Shown here: in pieces, positions 32,324 through 41,315 of the stretch
Position numbering within the stretch: the first letter of the stretch is position 1
Layout of the letters: each line of letters opens with the position of its first letter
Assembly: GCA_017983695.1 (NCBI GenBank)
Contig: JAGOAX010000011.1
Coordinates: 1-64,000, forward strand
DNA length: 64,000 bases
Direction: 5' to 3'
From: Ferruginibacter sp.
GTDB lineage: Bacteria; Bacteroidota; Bacteroidia; Chitinophagales; Chitinophagaceae
Made by a program: the position numbers and the translations under genes
The notes under the pieces: generated by a model
The model's database searches: none
Told to the model about the DNA's origin: nothing
Seen by the model: only the letters and a program-made list of their open reading frames with translations

Positions 32324-34357
32324 ATGAAGAAACTCCTTTCGGTATTAATACTTATACTTCTTGTTCAGCTTTGCCTGGCACAGGAGCCTGTGTTCAACAG
32401 GGGCTCCAAGTCTGGCAGCAGAACAACAGGTCAGAACAAAACTGATACCAGTAAATCTGAAAAAGATAATACTCTGGGTTTTGAGCACAGGGATGATAAA
32501 AAAGATTCTATTACCATCAGTTATAAATTCCTCGATTCTGTAAGAGTAAACCGCCTGGATTCTTCTATCAATGATTTTGATAAATATTTCTCTGTACCAT
32601 CACGCTACCAATATTTAGGTAACCATGGTGCGGCAGCTTATTCATTAATTTATTCACCCAATTTAAAACCGGGATGGGATCCAGGTTTTCATGCATTTGA
32701 TGTGTACAGGTTTAAACTGGAGGAAACAAAATTTTATAAAACCACCAAACCTTTTACGCAATTAAGTTACCAGCTGGCATCGGGCAAAGAGCAGATGATA
32801 AAAGTAATGCATACCCAAAACCCAAGGCCCAACTGGAATTTTGGTTTCGATTACCGGCTGATAAGTGCACCGGGATATTTTGTTACACAAAATACCAATC
32901 ATAAAAATTACAGGTTGTTCAGCACCTACCAGGGAAAGCGCAAACGGTATGCGTTAAATTTTGTACTGGTGGGTAATACCATTAAAAATTCTGAGAATGG
33001 GGGAATAGAAAATGATACTTTATTATCGGACCCAAATAAAAAGAAACGTTTTACTATCCCGGTAAATCTAGGCAATGCATCACTTTTTGCGCCTAATCCT
33101 TTTAATGCTACAGTAAACACAGGAAATATTAATAAAGACGTAAGTTTTTTTATACGCCAAACCTATGATATTGGTAAAAACGATTCTGTGGCGGTAAACG
33201 ATTCTACAACAGAATATTTATTTTATCCCAAACTACGGTTGCAATACAGCTTTAATTACAGTAATTATAATTACCTCTTTAGAGATAATAATGCCGATAC
33301 TACTATTTATAAAAGCTGGTACGATACCACATTAAAAACACAGGCGGTAGATACTTTTTCGGTGCATGAAAAATGGAAACTGGTCAGCAACGATTTTTCG
33401 TTACTACAATTTCCGGATACAAAAAACTCCGCACAGTTTTTACTGGCAGGTGCCAGGCTGGAAAATATTAAAGGCGAGTTTTACAGGGCTTCAGGTATTG
33501 AAACAAAAAGCTTTTACAATATTGTATTGCATGGCGAGTACCGCAATAAAACCCGTAATAAATTATGGGATGTAATTGCTAAAGGCGAATTTTATTTAAA
33601 CGGACTTAACAGCGGGGATTATAATGCCTTTGCCACCATTGGCAGATACTTAAATAAAAAATTAGGCGATGTAAAACTGTTTTTTACCAATGTAAACCGC
33701 ACGCCTTCGTTCATCTACAATAGTTTTTCGGCATTTAATTTTAAGAATTCAGGCATTACCAAAAAAGAAAATATCATTTCTTTTGGTGCCGATGCTTCCA
33801 ACCCATACATCAACCTTGGGTTTAAAAATTATGTCATTACCAACCTGGCTTATTTTACCGATTATTATCATACCGCACAAAGCAGTAAAGTAATTAACCT
33901 GCTGCAATTATCTGCTTCAAAAAAAATAAAACTGTCTAAGCGGTTAAACTGGTACACCGAGGCTGTTGTACAACAAACCGATGGCAGCGCCCCGGTAAAA
34001 GTACCACTGGTTTTTACCCGTAACCGTTTTGCGTACGAGGGAGTGTTTTATAAAAACCTTAATTTAAGTACCGGGCTGGAACTAAGGTATTACACAGCTT
34101 ATGAGGCATATAATTATTCGCCGGTAATGGGGCAGTTTATGCCGCAGGATACTTTTAAATTAAAAAATCTGCCCGATATTGCCGCCTTTTTCCATTTTCG
34201 TATAAAATCCTTTACTGCCTATATCCGTGGCGAAAATTTAAATACCGTAAGTTTTTTAAACGGCTTCGGTTTTATCAATAATAATTTTGCAGCAGCGCAT
34301 TATCCTACTCCCGGCCTCATCATCCGTTTTGGTGTGCAGTGGAATTTTGTGAATTAA
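32324..34357 (+). CDS. Putative porin (Bacteroidota family)
   Basis: The 677-aa product has a signal peptide (about 1-19, LCLAQ), a low-complexity Ser/Thr/Lys stretch (about 25-60), then a long barrel region with many Tyr/Phe-ended strands. It ends LIIRFGVQWNFVN, an outer-membrane terminus. Blocks such as KPFTQLSYQLASGKEQ and NPRPNWNFGFDY are typical of the Bacteroidota putative porin family (PF14121 type). The transported substrate is unknown. It follows the phosphorylase gene by 50 bp and could share its transcript. Confidence 0.86.
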   Translation: MKKLLSVLILILLVQLCLAQEPVFNRGSKSGSRTTGQNKTDTSKSEKDNTLGFEHRDDKKDSITISYKFLDSVRVNRLDSSINDFDKYFSVPSRYQYLGNHGAAAYSLIYSPNLKPGWDPGFHAFDVYRFKLEETKFYKTTKPFTQLSYQLASGKEQMIKVMHTQNPRPNWNFGFDYRLISAPGYFVTQNTNHKNYRLFSTYQGKRKRYALNFVLVGNTIKNSENGGIENDTLLSDPNKKKRFTIPVNLGNASLFAPNPFNATVNTGNINKDVSFFIRQTYDIGKNDSVAVNDSTTEYLFYPKLRLQYSFNYSNYNYLFRDNNADTTIYKSWYDTTLKTQAVDTFSVHEKWKLVSNDFSLLQFPDTKNSAQFLLAGARLENIKGEFYRASGIETKSFYNIVLHGEYRNKTRNKLWDVIAKGEFYLNGLNSGDYNAFATIGRYLNKKLGDVKLFFTNVNRTPSFIYNSFSAFNFKNSGITKKENIISFGADASNPYINLGFKNYVITNLAYFTDYYHTAQSSKVINLLQLSASKKIKLSKRLNWYTEAVVQQTDGSAPVKVPLVFTRNRFAYEGVFYKNLNLSTGLELRYYTAYEAYNYSPVMGQFMPQDTFKLKNLPDIAAFFHFRIKSFTAYIRGENLNTVSFLNGFGFINNNFAAAHYPTPGLIIRFGVQWNFVN

Positions 34358-34449
34358 CCGGCATATTAACCGGGTATGAGTGATATCAGTTTTTAGTTTT
34401 TTAACACTATTTAGTTACCAGATCAAAAAAATCAGGTTACCTTTATGCC

Positions 34450-34836
34450 GTGAAAAAATTCTTCCTTTCCATATTAACCATCGTTTACATGGCCCTCTCT
34501 TGTGGGATTGCTATGGAGATACATTACTGCATGGGTAAACAGGCTGGCGTGGAATTTTATGGTAGTGAAAAAGAGAAATGTGGCAAATGCGGTATGGTTG
34601 AAAGAACGGGATGTTGCCATGACGAACACAAATTTTACAAATTAGACGACGGATATAAAAATGTTTCTAACGATATCAATTTTGCTACTCCGCAAACAGA
34701 TATTGTTGCAGCAACTTATCCTTTATTCAACTGGCAGGTTGCCTCAACTGAAGTAACAGCTGTTGTAAAAAATAACTCTCCACCAGGTTATACAGAACCC
34801 TCTGCCTGTATAATGAACTGTGTTTTCCGGCTATAG
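34450..34836 (+). CDS. HYC_CC_PP family exported protein
   Basis: The 128-aa protein starts at GTG 34450 and has a signal-like N-terminus. It shows the three motifs that name this Bacteroidota family: HYC (IHYCMG), CC (GCCHDEH) and PP (NSPPGY), plus an extra CGKCG pair. Such proteins stand next to copper or heavy-metal TonB receptors and HMA proteins, exactly as here. The cysteine/histidine motifs suggest metal binding in the periplasm; function is not established. An ATG at 34445 is out of frame, so the GTG start is needed. Confidence 0.85.
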   Translation: MKKFFLSILTIVYMALSCGIAMEIHYCMGKQAGVEFYGSEKEKCGKCGMVERTGCCHDEHKFYKLDDGYKNVSNDINFATPQTDIVAATYPLFNWQVASTEVTAVVKNNSPPGYTEPSACIMNCVFRL

Positions 34837-34931
34837 ACTTATTAATTGATCTGTTCATCAGTAATGATAATTGCTGATGTTATTTGCTGTTGCAAATATT
34901 TCAATCAATTAATAATTTAAAAACTATAACA

Positions 34932-35876
34932 ATGAAAACATTAAATATTTATGCTGCACTATTGTTCAGCATCTTCGCTATAAATTCTTCTTTTGCACAA
35001 GGCACAACAAAAAAAGAAACCATTAAAGTATGGGGCAACTGCGGTATGTGTAAAACCACTATTGAAAAAGCTGCAAAAAAAGCAGGTGCTGCTTCTGCAA
35101 ACTGGAATGAAGACAGCAAGGAATTAAAAGTTTCTTACGCAGTAAATAAAACATCTTCTCAAAAACTACAGGAAGCAATTGCCAAAGCAGGCTATGACAC
35201 ACAGGATTTTACTGCAGACAATAATGCCTACAATAAATTACATGCCTGTTGTAAATACGACAGAAAGGCTGCCGATGCTTCAATACAGGCAGCAGTAACT
35301 GATACAGTAAAAGCTTATTCCTGTCCCATGCACCCGGATGTAACCAGTGATGGACCCGGCAAATGCAGCAAATGTGGAATGGATCTAACAAAGTCGAAGA
35401 AAGAACAAATGAAAATGGAAGCGATGAAGATTTACAGTTGCTCAATGCATCCAGATGTAAAAAGTAATGCCCCCGGAAAATGTGCACAAAGCGGAATGGA
35501 TTTGACCAAATCAAAAAAAGAAGAAATGAAAATGGGAGCAATGTACACTTGCCCCATGCATCCAGACGTGAAAAGTGATAAAGCAGGAAAATGTGCACAA
35601 TGTGGGATGAACCTGGCAAAAACAGAGAAAAAAGACCATATGAAAATGGCAGCAATGTACACTTGTCCTATGCACCCAGAGGTGAAAAGTGATAAGCCCG
35701 GTAAATGTTCACAATGTGGAATGGATTTAACAAAATCGAAGAAAGAACAAATGAAAATGGAAGTGATGAAAATGTACAGTTGTCCAATGCATGCAGATGT
35801 AACAAGTGATAAAGCAGGCAAGTGCACTAAGTGTGGGATGGATTTGAAAGAAAAAAAAGAAAGTCATAAACATTAA
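34932..35876 (+). CDS. Periplasmic HMA protein with five tandem heavy-metal-binding repeats
   Basis: The 314-aa protein has a signal peptide (about 1-22, SSFAQ), an HMA domain (about 28-95) with the CxxC pair C37/C40, and a following CC pair (C106, C107). It then has five repeats of the heavy-metal-binding motif Y-x-C-x-M-H-P-x-V ... G-K-C-x-x-C-G-M-x-L, starting at Y129, Y168, Y205, Y243 and Y282. Repeat 2 has lost two of its cysteines (CSMHP kept, SGMDL in place of CGM). One or two such motifs are usual in copper ATPases and CusB-type proteins; five form a metal sponge or storage protein. The tail is Lys/His-rich. The frame from 34884 has no signal, so ATG 34932 is used. Confidence 0.88.
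   Translation: MKTLNIYAALLFSIFAINSSFAQGTTKKETIKVWGNCGMCKTTIEKAAKKAGAASANWNEDSKELKVSYAVNKTSSQKLQEAIAKAGYDTQDFTADNNAYNKLHACCKYDRKAADASIQAAVTDTVKAYSCPMHPDVTSDGPGKCSKCGMDLTKSKKEQMKMEAMKIYSCSMHPDVKSNAPGKCAQSGMDLTKSKKEEMKMGAMYTCPMHPDVKSDKAGKCAQCGMNLAKTEKKDHMKMAAMYTCPMHPEVKSDKPGKCSQCGMDLTKSKKEQMKMEVMKMYSCPMHADVTSDKAGKCTKCGMDLKEKKESHKH
35316..35861 (+). repeat. Five coding tandem repeats, 37-39 codons each
   Basis: Repeat units start at 35316, 35433, 35544, 35658 and 35775, with spacings of 117, 111, 114 and 117 bp. Linkers share KSKKEQMKMEAM-type sequence, showing internal duplication. Differences between units are mostly silent or conservative, so the array is not very recent. Confidence 0.85.
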
Positions 35877-35891
35877 GATTGAATGGTTTCA

Positions 35892-35923
35892 GCAGCCGCA
35901 GGTTTATAACAATCAGCGGCTGC
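35892..35923 (+). terminator. Possible hairpin terminator
   Basis: Stem GCAGCCGC/GCGGCTGC with a 16-nt loop, 15 bp after the stop; only weak T content follows. It may lower read-through into the receptor gene. Confidence 0.35.
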
Positions 35924-35984
35924 CCATTCCTCATTGTATAAACACAATGGGAAGGTTATTAATAATACTTTAATTCTTAATTAT

Positions 35985-38621
35985 ATGAAACTGGTAAAAT
36001 ATGTATTGATACTTTACCTGCTTGTTGCAGGTAATGCATTGTATTCGCAAAATAAAAATATTGCATCGGATACCACTGTTACATTTAAAGTTTTCGGTGC
36101 CTGCGAACAATGTAAGGACAGGATTGAAAAAGCTGTAAAAGGTAAAGGCGTAAAAACAGCAGTGTGGGATGTAGATACTAAAGAACTTTTGCTGGTGTAT
36201 AATCCTTTGCAGGTTACTTTAGAAAAAATACAAAATAAAATTGTAGCTGTAGGGCACGATCTTGAAAATGTAAAAGCAAAAAGTATAGTGTATAACGACC
36301 TGCCGAAATGTTGTCATTATAGAGAAATGGAAACAATGCTTAGTGAAATAAAAAAGGATACCGTTGATGTACAATCTCTGCAGGTACAAACTGCAATAGA
36401 TACTTCTTTAAAAGCAGTTGAAGCACCTGGTACAACAATATCTTCACATTTGGTAAAAGGTATTGTGCTGGAAGATGATAATACTGGAAAATTCAAACCA
36501 CTGTATAACGCAAGTGTAATATGGCTGGGCACTCAAAATGGTGTAATAACAGATAGTTCCGGTATTTTCAGCATACCGTATAATGGAACTGGCAGCAGGC
36601 TGGTGGTAAGTTATGCCGGCTACAAATCTGATACCATCAGTGTTACAGCTATGGATGAACTGAAGATAATCTTAGCCTCTCAAAAGCAATTGAAAGAAGT
36701 AACTGTTGTATCAAAACAACGCACTACTTATTTAAATAATTTCAGCCCTATACGCACTCAAACAATGACGGGAGCAGAATTATTAAAAGCAGCCTGTTGT
36801 AATTTGAGCGAAAGTTTTGAAACCAATCCTTCTGTTGATGTTTCTTATAACGACGCCGTAACTGGATCAAAACAAATTCAATTATTAGGATTAAGTGGTA
36901 ACTATACACAGCTTACTGTAGAAAATCTGCCAGGGCCAAGAGGTATTGCAACGCCGCTGGGTTTAAATTCCATAGCAGGTCCATGGATAGAATCTATACA
37001 GTTAACAAAAGGTGTAGGATCAGTTGCCAACGGTTACGAAAGTATTGCCGGCCAGATAAATGTAGAATTAAAGAAACCTGAGAACAGTGAAAAGTTGCTG
37101 GCCAATATTTATGTAAATGATTATGGCAAAACAGACGTGAATTTAAACCTATCTAAAAAATTAAACAAAAAATGGTCGGCTGCTTTATTGTTGCACAACG
37201 ATTTTTTAAACAATAAGCGGGTGGATTTTAATAAAGATGGTTTTCGTGACCTGCCAACTGGTAATACAGTAAGCTTGGTAAACAGGTATAAGTTCGATAA
37301 CAGTAAAGGCGTATTGGTACAATTCGGCATCAAAATTTTAAACGATAAAAGAACTGGTGGTGAAGTAGCCTACGATCCAGCGGCAGATAAAAACACTGCC
37401 AATCATTACGGTATTGGAATTAATTCAGAAAGGTATGAGGGCTTTGCAAAAATCGGTTATATGTTTTCTGAAAAAAAGTATAAGAGTATTGGTTTGCAAA
37501 TAGCAGCAATCAGTCATAAACAGGATTCTTATTTTGGTTTAACTACTTATAATGCTACGCAGCAAACTTTCTACAGCAATTTAATTTACCAGTCTATTAT
37601 TAAAACAACAACACATAAATTCAGGGCAGGGTTAAGTTTTTTGTATGATAAGTACAACGAAGATTTTAAAACCATTATTTATAAAAGAACTGAAATTGTG
37701 CCGGGGGCCTTTGGCGAATATACTTTTACACCCAACGAAAAGTTTAGTGCAGTAGCAGGCTTACGCATAGATGATAATAGTTTGTTCAGCTTTTTTGTTA
37801 CACCACGTTTAAACCTCAGGTACGAGCCTGTAAAAGGAACAACCATACGGGCAAGTGCAGGGCGTGGACAACGCACTGCAAATATTTTTGCCGAAAACAC
37901 CAGTGTGTTTGTGAGTGCAAGGCAGGTAGATATTATTGCCGCCGGAGCAGGGAAAGCGTATGGATTAAATGCTGAAGTGGCATGGAATAAAGGCATAAGT
38001 ATTGATCAGAAATTCAGATTGTTTAAAAATGATGCTTTATTGAGTGTTGATTTTTTTAGAAATGATTTTAATGACCAGGTAGTGGTAGATGTGGAGAATG
38101 CAAGGACAGTGAAATTTTATAACCTGCAGGGAAAATCTTATTCCAATAGTTTTCAGGCAGAATTGAATATAGAACCGGTTAAAAAATTTAATATGCGTTT
38201 GGCTTACCGGTATTTCGACGTAAAAGCGACTTATAGCGGTCGGTTACTGGAACGTCCTTTAATAGCAAAAAACCGTGCCTTTATAAATCTTGATTATGCG
38301 GTTAACGGATTTAAGTTTGATTACACCATTACTTACAATGGTAAAAAAAGATTACCCAATACACAGGCAAATATTCCATCCTATCAATTACCCGGATATT
38401 CACCGGAATTTGTATTGATGAATGCACAGGTATCAAAAACAGTGGGTAAAAAATATCCGCTGGATATTTACGTTGGAGCAGAGAACCTGGCCAACTATTT
38501 TCAAAAGAATGTAATTTTAGCGGCAGACCAGCCATTTGGCCAGTATTTTGATGCATCAATGGTTTGGGGGCCGGTAAGCGGCCGGATGTTTTATACAGGA
38601 TTGAGATTAAAAATTAAATAA
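35985..38621 (+). CDS. TonB-dependent receptor with N-terminal HMA domain
   Basis: The 878-aa protein has a signal peptide (about 1-21, ALYSQ) and an HMA domain (about 30-100) with C40/C43 in GACEQCKDR and a later CC pair (C109, C110). A carboxypeptidase-regulatory-like domain follows (about 160-235), then the plug (about 250-370; ELLKAACCNLSESFETNPS, LPGPRGIATPLGL) and a 22-strand-type barrel to the end. The HMA-plus-CC layout is the same as in the preceding protein, so the receptor has fused the same metal-binding module. It likely imports or senses copper or a copper complex. The start at ATG 35985 gives the signal peptide. Confidence 0.88.
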   Translation: MKLVKYVLILYLLVAGNALYSQNKNIASDTTVTFKVFGACEQCKDRIEKAVKGKGVKTAVWDVDTKELLLVYNPLQVTLEKIQNKIVAVGHDLENVKAKSIVYNDLPKCCHYREMETMLSEIKKDTVDVQSLQVQTAIDTSLKAVEAPGTTISSHLVKGIVLEDDNTGKFKPLYNASVIWLGTQNGVITDSSGIFSIPYNGTGSRLVVSYAGYKSDTISVTAMDELKIILASQKQLKEVTVVSKQRTTYLNNFSPIRTQTMTGAELLKAACCNLSESFETNPSVDVSYNDAVTGSKQIQLLGLSGNYTQLTVENLPGPRGIATPLGLNSIAGPWIESIQLTKGVGSVANGYESIAGQINVELKKPENSEKLLANIYVNDYGKTDVNLNLSKKLNKKWSAALLLHNDFLNNKRVDFNKDGFRDLPTGNTVSLVNRYKFDNSKGVLVQFGIKILNDKRTGGEVAYDPAADKNTANHYGIGINSERYEGFAKIGYMFSEKKYKSIGLQIAAISHKQDSYFGLTTYNATQQTFYSNLIYQSIIKTTTHKFRAGLSFLYDKYNEDFKTIIYKRTEIVPGAFGEYTFTPNEKFSAVAGLRIDDNSLFSFFVTPRLNLRYEPVKGTTIRASAGRGQRTANIFAENTSVFVSARQVDIIAAGAGKAYGLNAEVAWNKGISIDQKFRLFKNDALLSVDFFRNDFNDQVVVDVENARTVKFYNLQGKSYSNSFQAELNIEPVKKFNMRLAYRYFDVKATYSGRLLERPLIAKNRAFINLDYAVNGFKFDYTITYNGKKRLPNTQANIPSYQLPGYSPEFVLMNAQVSKTVGKKYPLDIYVGAENLANYFQKNVILAADQPFGQYFDASMVWGPVSGRMFYTGLRLKIK

Positions 38622-38631
38622 AATCAGGAGT

Positions 38632-39144
38632 ATGAAAAAGATATTTTTTGTGGTTGCATTATTTTTATCAGTTGCTGCGGCAGCACAGGTAACTAATGTT
38701 ACAATACAGGCAAGTGGGCTAACCTGCAGTATGTGCAGTAATGCCATTAATAAAGCCATCAAGTCTTTAGACTTTGTTGATAAGGTGGAAGCTAATATTA
38801 AAAAATCCAGCTTTGATATTTCTTTTAAACCAGGTACCACTGTTGATTTTGACAAGCTAAAAACGAAAGTGGAAGATGCAGGATTTTTTGTTGCTGTTTT
38901 TACTGCTACCATTAATTTTGATAATGTGACGGTGCAAAATGATACACATGTTGATGCTGGCTCAAATACTTTTCATTTTTTAAATATCAAAGGGCAAACC
39001 CTTAACGGAAAAAAAACGATACGAATATTGGATAAAGGCTTTATTCCGGCTAAGGAGTATAAAAAGAACAGTAGCCTTACTAAAATGCAATGTTATAAAA
39101 CCGGTGAAGAAAACGGTAAACGGATTTTTCACGTAACTATTTAA
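38632..39144 (+). CDS. HMA-domain periplasmic protein
   Basis: The 170-aa protein has a signal peptide (about 1-19, VAAAAQ), an HMA domain with the metal loop GLTCSMCSNAI (C32, C35) and the family fold to about residue 95, and a C-terminal part (about 100-170) without a known domain. It is 10 bp after the TonB receptor and 6 bp before an outer-membrane protein, inside one operon. It probably shuttles copper or a similar ion in the periplasm. Confidence 0.88.
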   Translation: MKKIFFVVALFLSVAAAAQVTNVTIQASGLTCSMCSNAINKAIKSLDFVDKVEANIKKSSFDISFKPGTTVDFDKLKTKVEDAGFFVAVFTATINFDNVTVQNDTHVDAGSNTFHFLNIKGQTLNGKKTIRILDKGFIPAKEYKKNSSLTKMQCYKTGEENGKRIFHVTI

Positions 39145-39150
39145 AGGAAG

Positions 39151-40047
39151 ATGAAAAAAATATTGTTATTTATATGCATACTTTCAGTACAGCTTGTGAT
39201 TGCACAGGAGCTGTATGTGTTTACAGAGCCTGCAAGTAATATGGCAGCCAAAAGTCTTGGGCTAAGGCTGAACACAAAGGTTTTTAAAATGACCCATGAT
39301 AATAAATTCAGTTCGTACAGGTTAGACCCTGAAATAATGATTGGCATAAGTAAAAACCTGATGGTGCATTTAAACGGTTATGCATCAGATATGTTTCAAA
39401 GTAATTTAAAAGTGGAAGGGGCCAGCCTGTATGCCAAATACCGTTTTCTTTCAAGGGATGATATACACTCACATTTCAGGTTGGCCGCTTATGGAAAAAT
39501 AGCCTTTATTGATAATCCTACGGTACTTAATTCATTAGGCAAGCATGAAATTGATGATGGTAGCGGGGGCATAATTGTCCATGATATTATTCATACCACC
39601 GTAAATAATGAAATAGATATTGATGGTACCAATTCAGGGTTGGCAACAGGTATAATTGCTACTAAATTAATAAATAAACTGGCCGTATCATCTTCACTCG
39701 GTTATTTATACAGGCTCGATAATTTACGTAATAAACGTGAAGTAATTGTACCCTGGCGTGCCATTAGTTACAGTTTATCTGCCGGGTATTTATTGTTTCC
39801 AAAAGAGTACACCAGTTATACGCAAACCAATATAAACCTGTATACAGAATTTTTGGGGAACAGTACATGGGACAATAAAAAGTATTTTATTGATATAGCA
39901 CCGGCAATACAATTCATCATCAACAGTATTGCCAGGGTTGATATCGGTTACAGAACGCAGCTCTCAGGCAATACACAACGTATGGCCAACTCTGCTTTTT
40001 TGCTAAGGGTGGAATATAATTTCCTGAATGTATTTTCAAAAAAATGA
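39151..40047 (+). CDS. Outer membrane beta-barrel protein, unknown function
   Basis: The 298-aa product has a signal peptide (about 1-18, LVIAQ). Its sequence of amphipathic strands (SYRLDPEIMIGISKNL, SSSLGYLYRLDNL, ISYSLSAGYLLFP, VDIGYRTQLSGN) ends in LLRVEYNFLNVFSKK, as expected of a small barrel. Homologues often stand next to heavy-metal TonB receptors in this phylum. It ends with TGA overlapping the ATG of a 26-aa frame. Channel or structural role unknown. Confidence 0.72.
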   Translation: MKKILLFICILSVQLVIAQELYVFTEPASNMAAKSLGLRLNTKVFKMTHDNKFSSYRLDPEIMIGISKNLMVHLNGYASDMFQSNLKVEGASLYAKYRFLSRDDIHSHFRLAAYGKIAFIDNPTVLNSLGKHEIDDGSGGIIVHDIIHTTVNNEIDIDGTNSGLATGIIATKLINKLAVSSSLGYLYRLDNLRNKREVIVPWRAISYSLSAGYLLFPKEYTSYTQTNINLYTEFLGNSTWDNKKYFIDIAPAIQFIINSIARVDIGYRTQLSGNTQRMANSAFLLRVEYNFLNVFSKK

Positions 40048-40124
40048 AAACAATTACAGTTATATTGAATGCTTTTTTTAAATTGATACAAGCTTTATTC
40101 ACAAAAAAACAATGTTGTAAATGA
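40044..40124 (+). CDS. 26-aa peptide overlapping both neighbours (ATGA)
   Basis: The ATG at 40044 overlaps the stop of the barrel gene (ATGA), and its TGA at 40122-40124 overlaps the ATG of the TlpA-type gene in the same way. The peptide (MKTITVILNAFFKLIQALF, then TKKQCCK) is an amphipathic or membrane-inserting helix with a Lys/Cys-Cys end. Overlap at both ends points to translational coupling rather than chance. The CC end fits a metal-related or thiol role next to TlpA. No family is known to me. Confidence 0.5.
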   Translation: MKTITVILNAFFKLIQALFTKKQCCK

Positions 40125-40600
40125 AAGTAATATTTTTTTTGATGATCACTTTAGTATCGTCTGTTATTGGCACAGCACAAATTAAACCGGGGACTATGGC
40201 ACCCGAAATTTCTTTACCCAATGTAAAAGACAGTATCGTTAACCTGTCATCTTATAAAGGTAAAGTTGTGCTGATAGATTTTTGGGCAAGCTGGTGTGGG
40301 CCATGCAGGGAGGCCAATCCATCAGTAGTTAGGTTGTATAACAAACTTAAGAGTAAAGGCTTTGAAGTTTTCGGTGTTTCTATCGACAGTAAAAAAGCCA
40401 ATTGGCTAAAAGCTATTAAGCAGGATAAAATAAAATATACACAGGTAAATGATATAGGCGGATGGAATAGTACTGTAGCAGCAACATTTGGTGTAGAGCA
40501 GATACCAACTAGTTTTTTATTGGATAAAACCGGGAAGATTGTTGCAATAGATTTGGAAGGTAAATCACTGGAAAATAAAGTGCTGGAACTGTTGCAATAA
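40121..40600 (+). CDS. TlpA-like thiol:disulfide oxidoreductase, exported
   Basis: The 159-aa protein has a signal peptide (about 1-20, IGTAQ) and an AhpC/TlpA-type thioredoxin fold with the active site WASWCGPCREAN (C59, C62) and the cis-Pro motif VEQIPTSFLLD. Such proteins keep periplasmic cysteines reduced. At the end of a copper-type operon rich in exposed CxxC proteins it likely maintains their metal-binding thiols. It converges on the DtxR-type gene with a 10-bp gap. Confidence 0.9.
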   Translation: MKVIFFLMITLVSSVIGTAQIKPGTMAPEISLPNVKDSIVNLSSYKGKVVLIDFWASWCGPCREANPSVVRLYNKLKSKGFEVFGVSIDSKKANWLKAIKQDKIKYTQVNDIGGWNSTVAATFGVEQIPTSFLLDKTGKIVAIDLEGKSLENKVLELLQ

Positions 40601-40610
40601 ATTAAAACGA

Positions 40611-41270
40611 TTAAACAGTAATCACCAGCAGATTTTTTACTACATCCTTACTTAGTAATTTGTTTTCCTTACGGTTTATTTTTACCTGGAAAGAGTTGTC
40701 GAATGCTTCAATACCTTCTACTGCAATTTCATCACCCAGTTTTATATTGTTTTTGGTAAGGTATTGTAAAAAACTATTGCTGTGTTCGGCAACACCGGTA
40801 AATTTTACTTTATCACCTTTGGCACATTCCAGCAGTGGCTTGCTGCTGTTTTTTATAAAGCGGCCTTTTGCATCGGGTATCAGGTCGCCATGCGGATCGG
40901 CTTTTGGGTAACCTAAATGTTTGTCCAGGCTTTCTATGAGCTCATCGCTTATCACATGCTCCAGTTGTTCAGCAATTTCATGTACTTCATCCCACTTAAA
41001 ACCAAGGTTGTTTACCAGCCATACTTCCCACAGCCGGTGTTTGCGGATGATATTGAGGGCAATAGAGCGGCCCTGCTCTGAAAGGCTTACCCCTTTTGAC
41101 TTCTGGTAGCTGATGAGTTTCTTTGCAGCCATCTTTTTAATGAAATCAGTAACCGAGGCAGCATTAATCTGCAAGGTTTCGGCAAGGGCAGAAGTGCTTA
41201 CCATTGCTCCATTTCTTTCGTGTAGCTTATAAATGGCTTTAAGGTAGTTTTCTTCGGCTAAAGAGGTCAT
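40611..41270 (-). CDS. DtxR/MntR family metal-dependent transcriptional regulator
   Basis: The 219-aa protein begins MTSLAEENYLKAIYKLHE and has the DtxR winged helix (about 1-65, INAASVTDFIKKMAAKKLI), the dimerisation and metal-binding domain (about 66-140, including EVWLVNNLGFKWDEVHEIAEQLEH) and a FeoA/SH3-like C-terminal domain (about 150-219). It represses metal-uptake genes when Mn2+ or Fe2+ is bound. The longer frame from 41297 adds nine residues without family support, so 41270 is used. It is divergent from a TonB receptor, with a DtxR-type palindrome between them. Confidence 0.92.
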   Translation of the reverse strand: MTSLAEENYLKAIYKLHERNGAMVSTSALAETLQINAASVTDFIKKMAAKKLISYQKSKGVSLSEQGRSIALNIIRKHRLWEVWLVNNLGFKWDEVHEIAEQLEHVISDELIESLDKHLGYPKADPHGDLIPDAKGRFIKNSSKPLLECAKGDKVKFTGVAEHSNSFLQYLTKNNIKLGDEIAVEGIEAFDNSFQVKINRKENKLLSKDVVKNLLVITV

Positions 41271-41280
41271 GTAAAATTTA

Positions 41281-41310
41281 TTTCGGTAAAAATGCAATTT
41301 TTTTACGAAA
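41281..41310. promoter_or_regulatory. Inverted repeat upstream of the DtxR-type gene
   Basis: TTTCGGTAAAAA pairs with TTTTTTACGAAA around a 6-bp centre, with one bulged base. It covers the region where the regulator's own promoter should lie, so it may be a second regulatory site. Confidence 0.4.
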
Positions 41311-41315
41311 AATAA

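Noticed and set aside
34405..34445. TTAAC...GTTAC and TACCTTTA before the HYC_CC_PP gene as a regulon promoter
   Set aside because: The half sites are 8 bp apart, the spacing does not match, and the box would place the transcript start at or past the start codon.
35209..35827. Two long minus-strand frames opposite the HMA repeat protein
   Set aside because: They arise from the repetitive, codon-biased plus-strand repeats; they have no start context and no recognisable protein.
35316..35861. Regularly spaced repeats that could look like a CRISPR array
   Set aside because: The spacing is a multiple of three, repeats and linkers are coding, and each unit is a known metal-binding motif.
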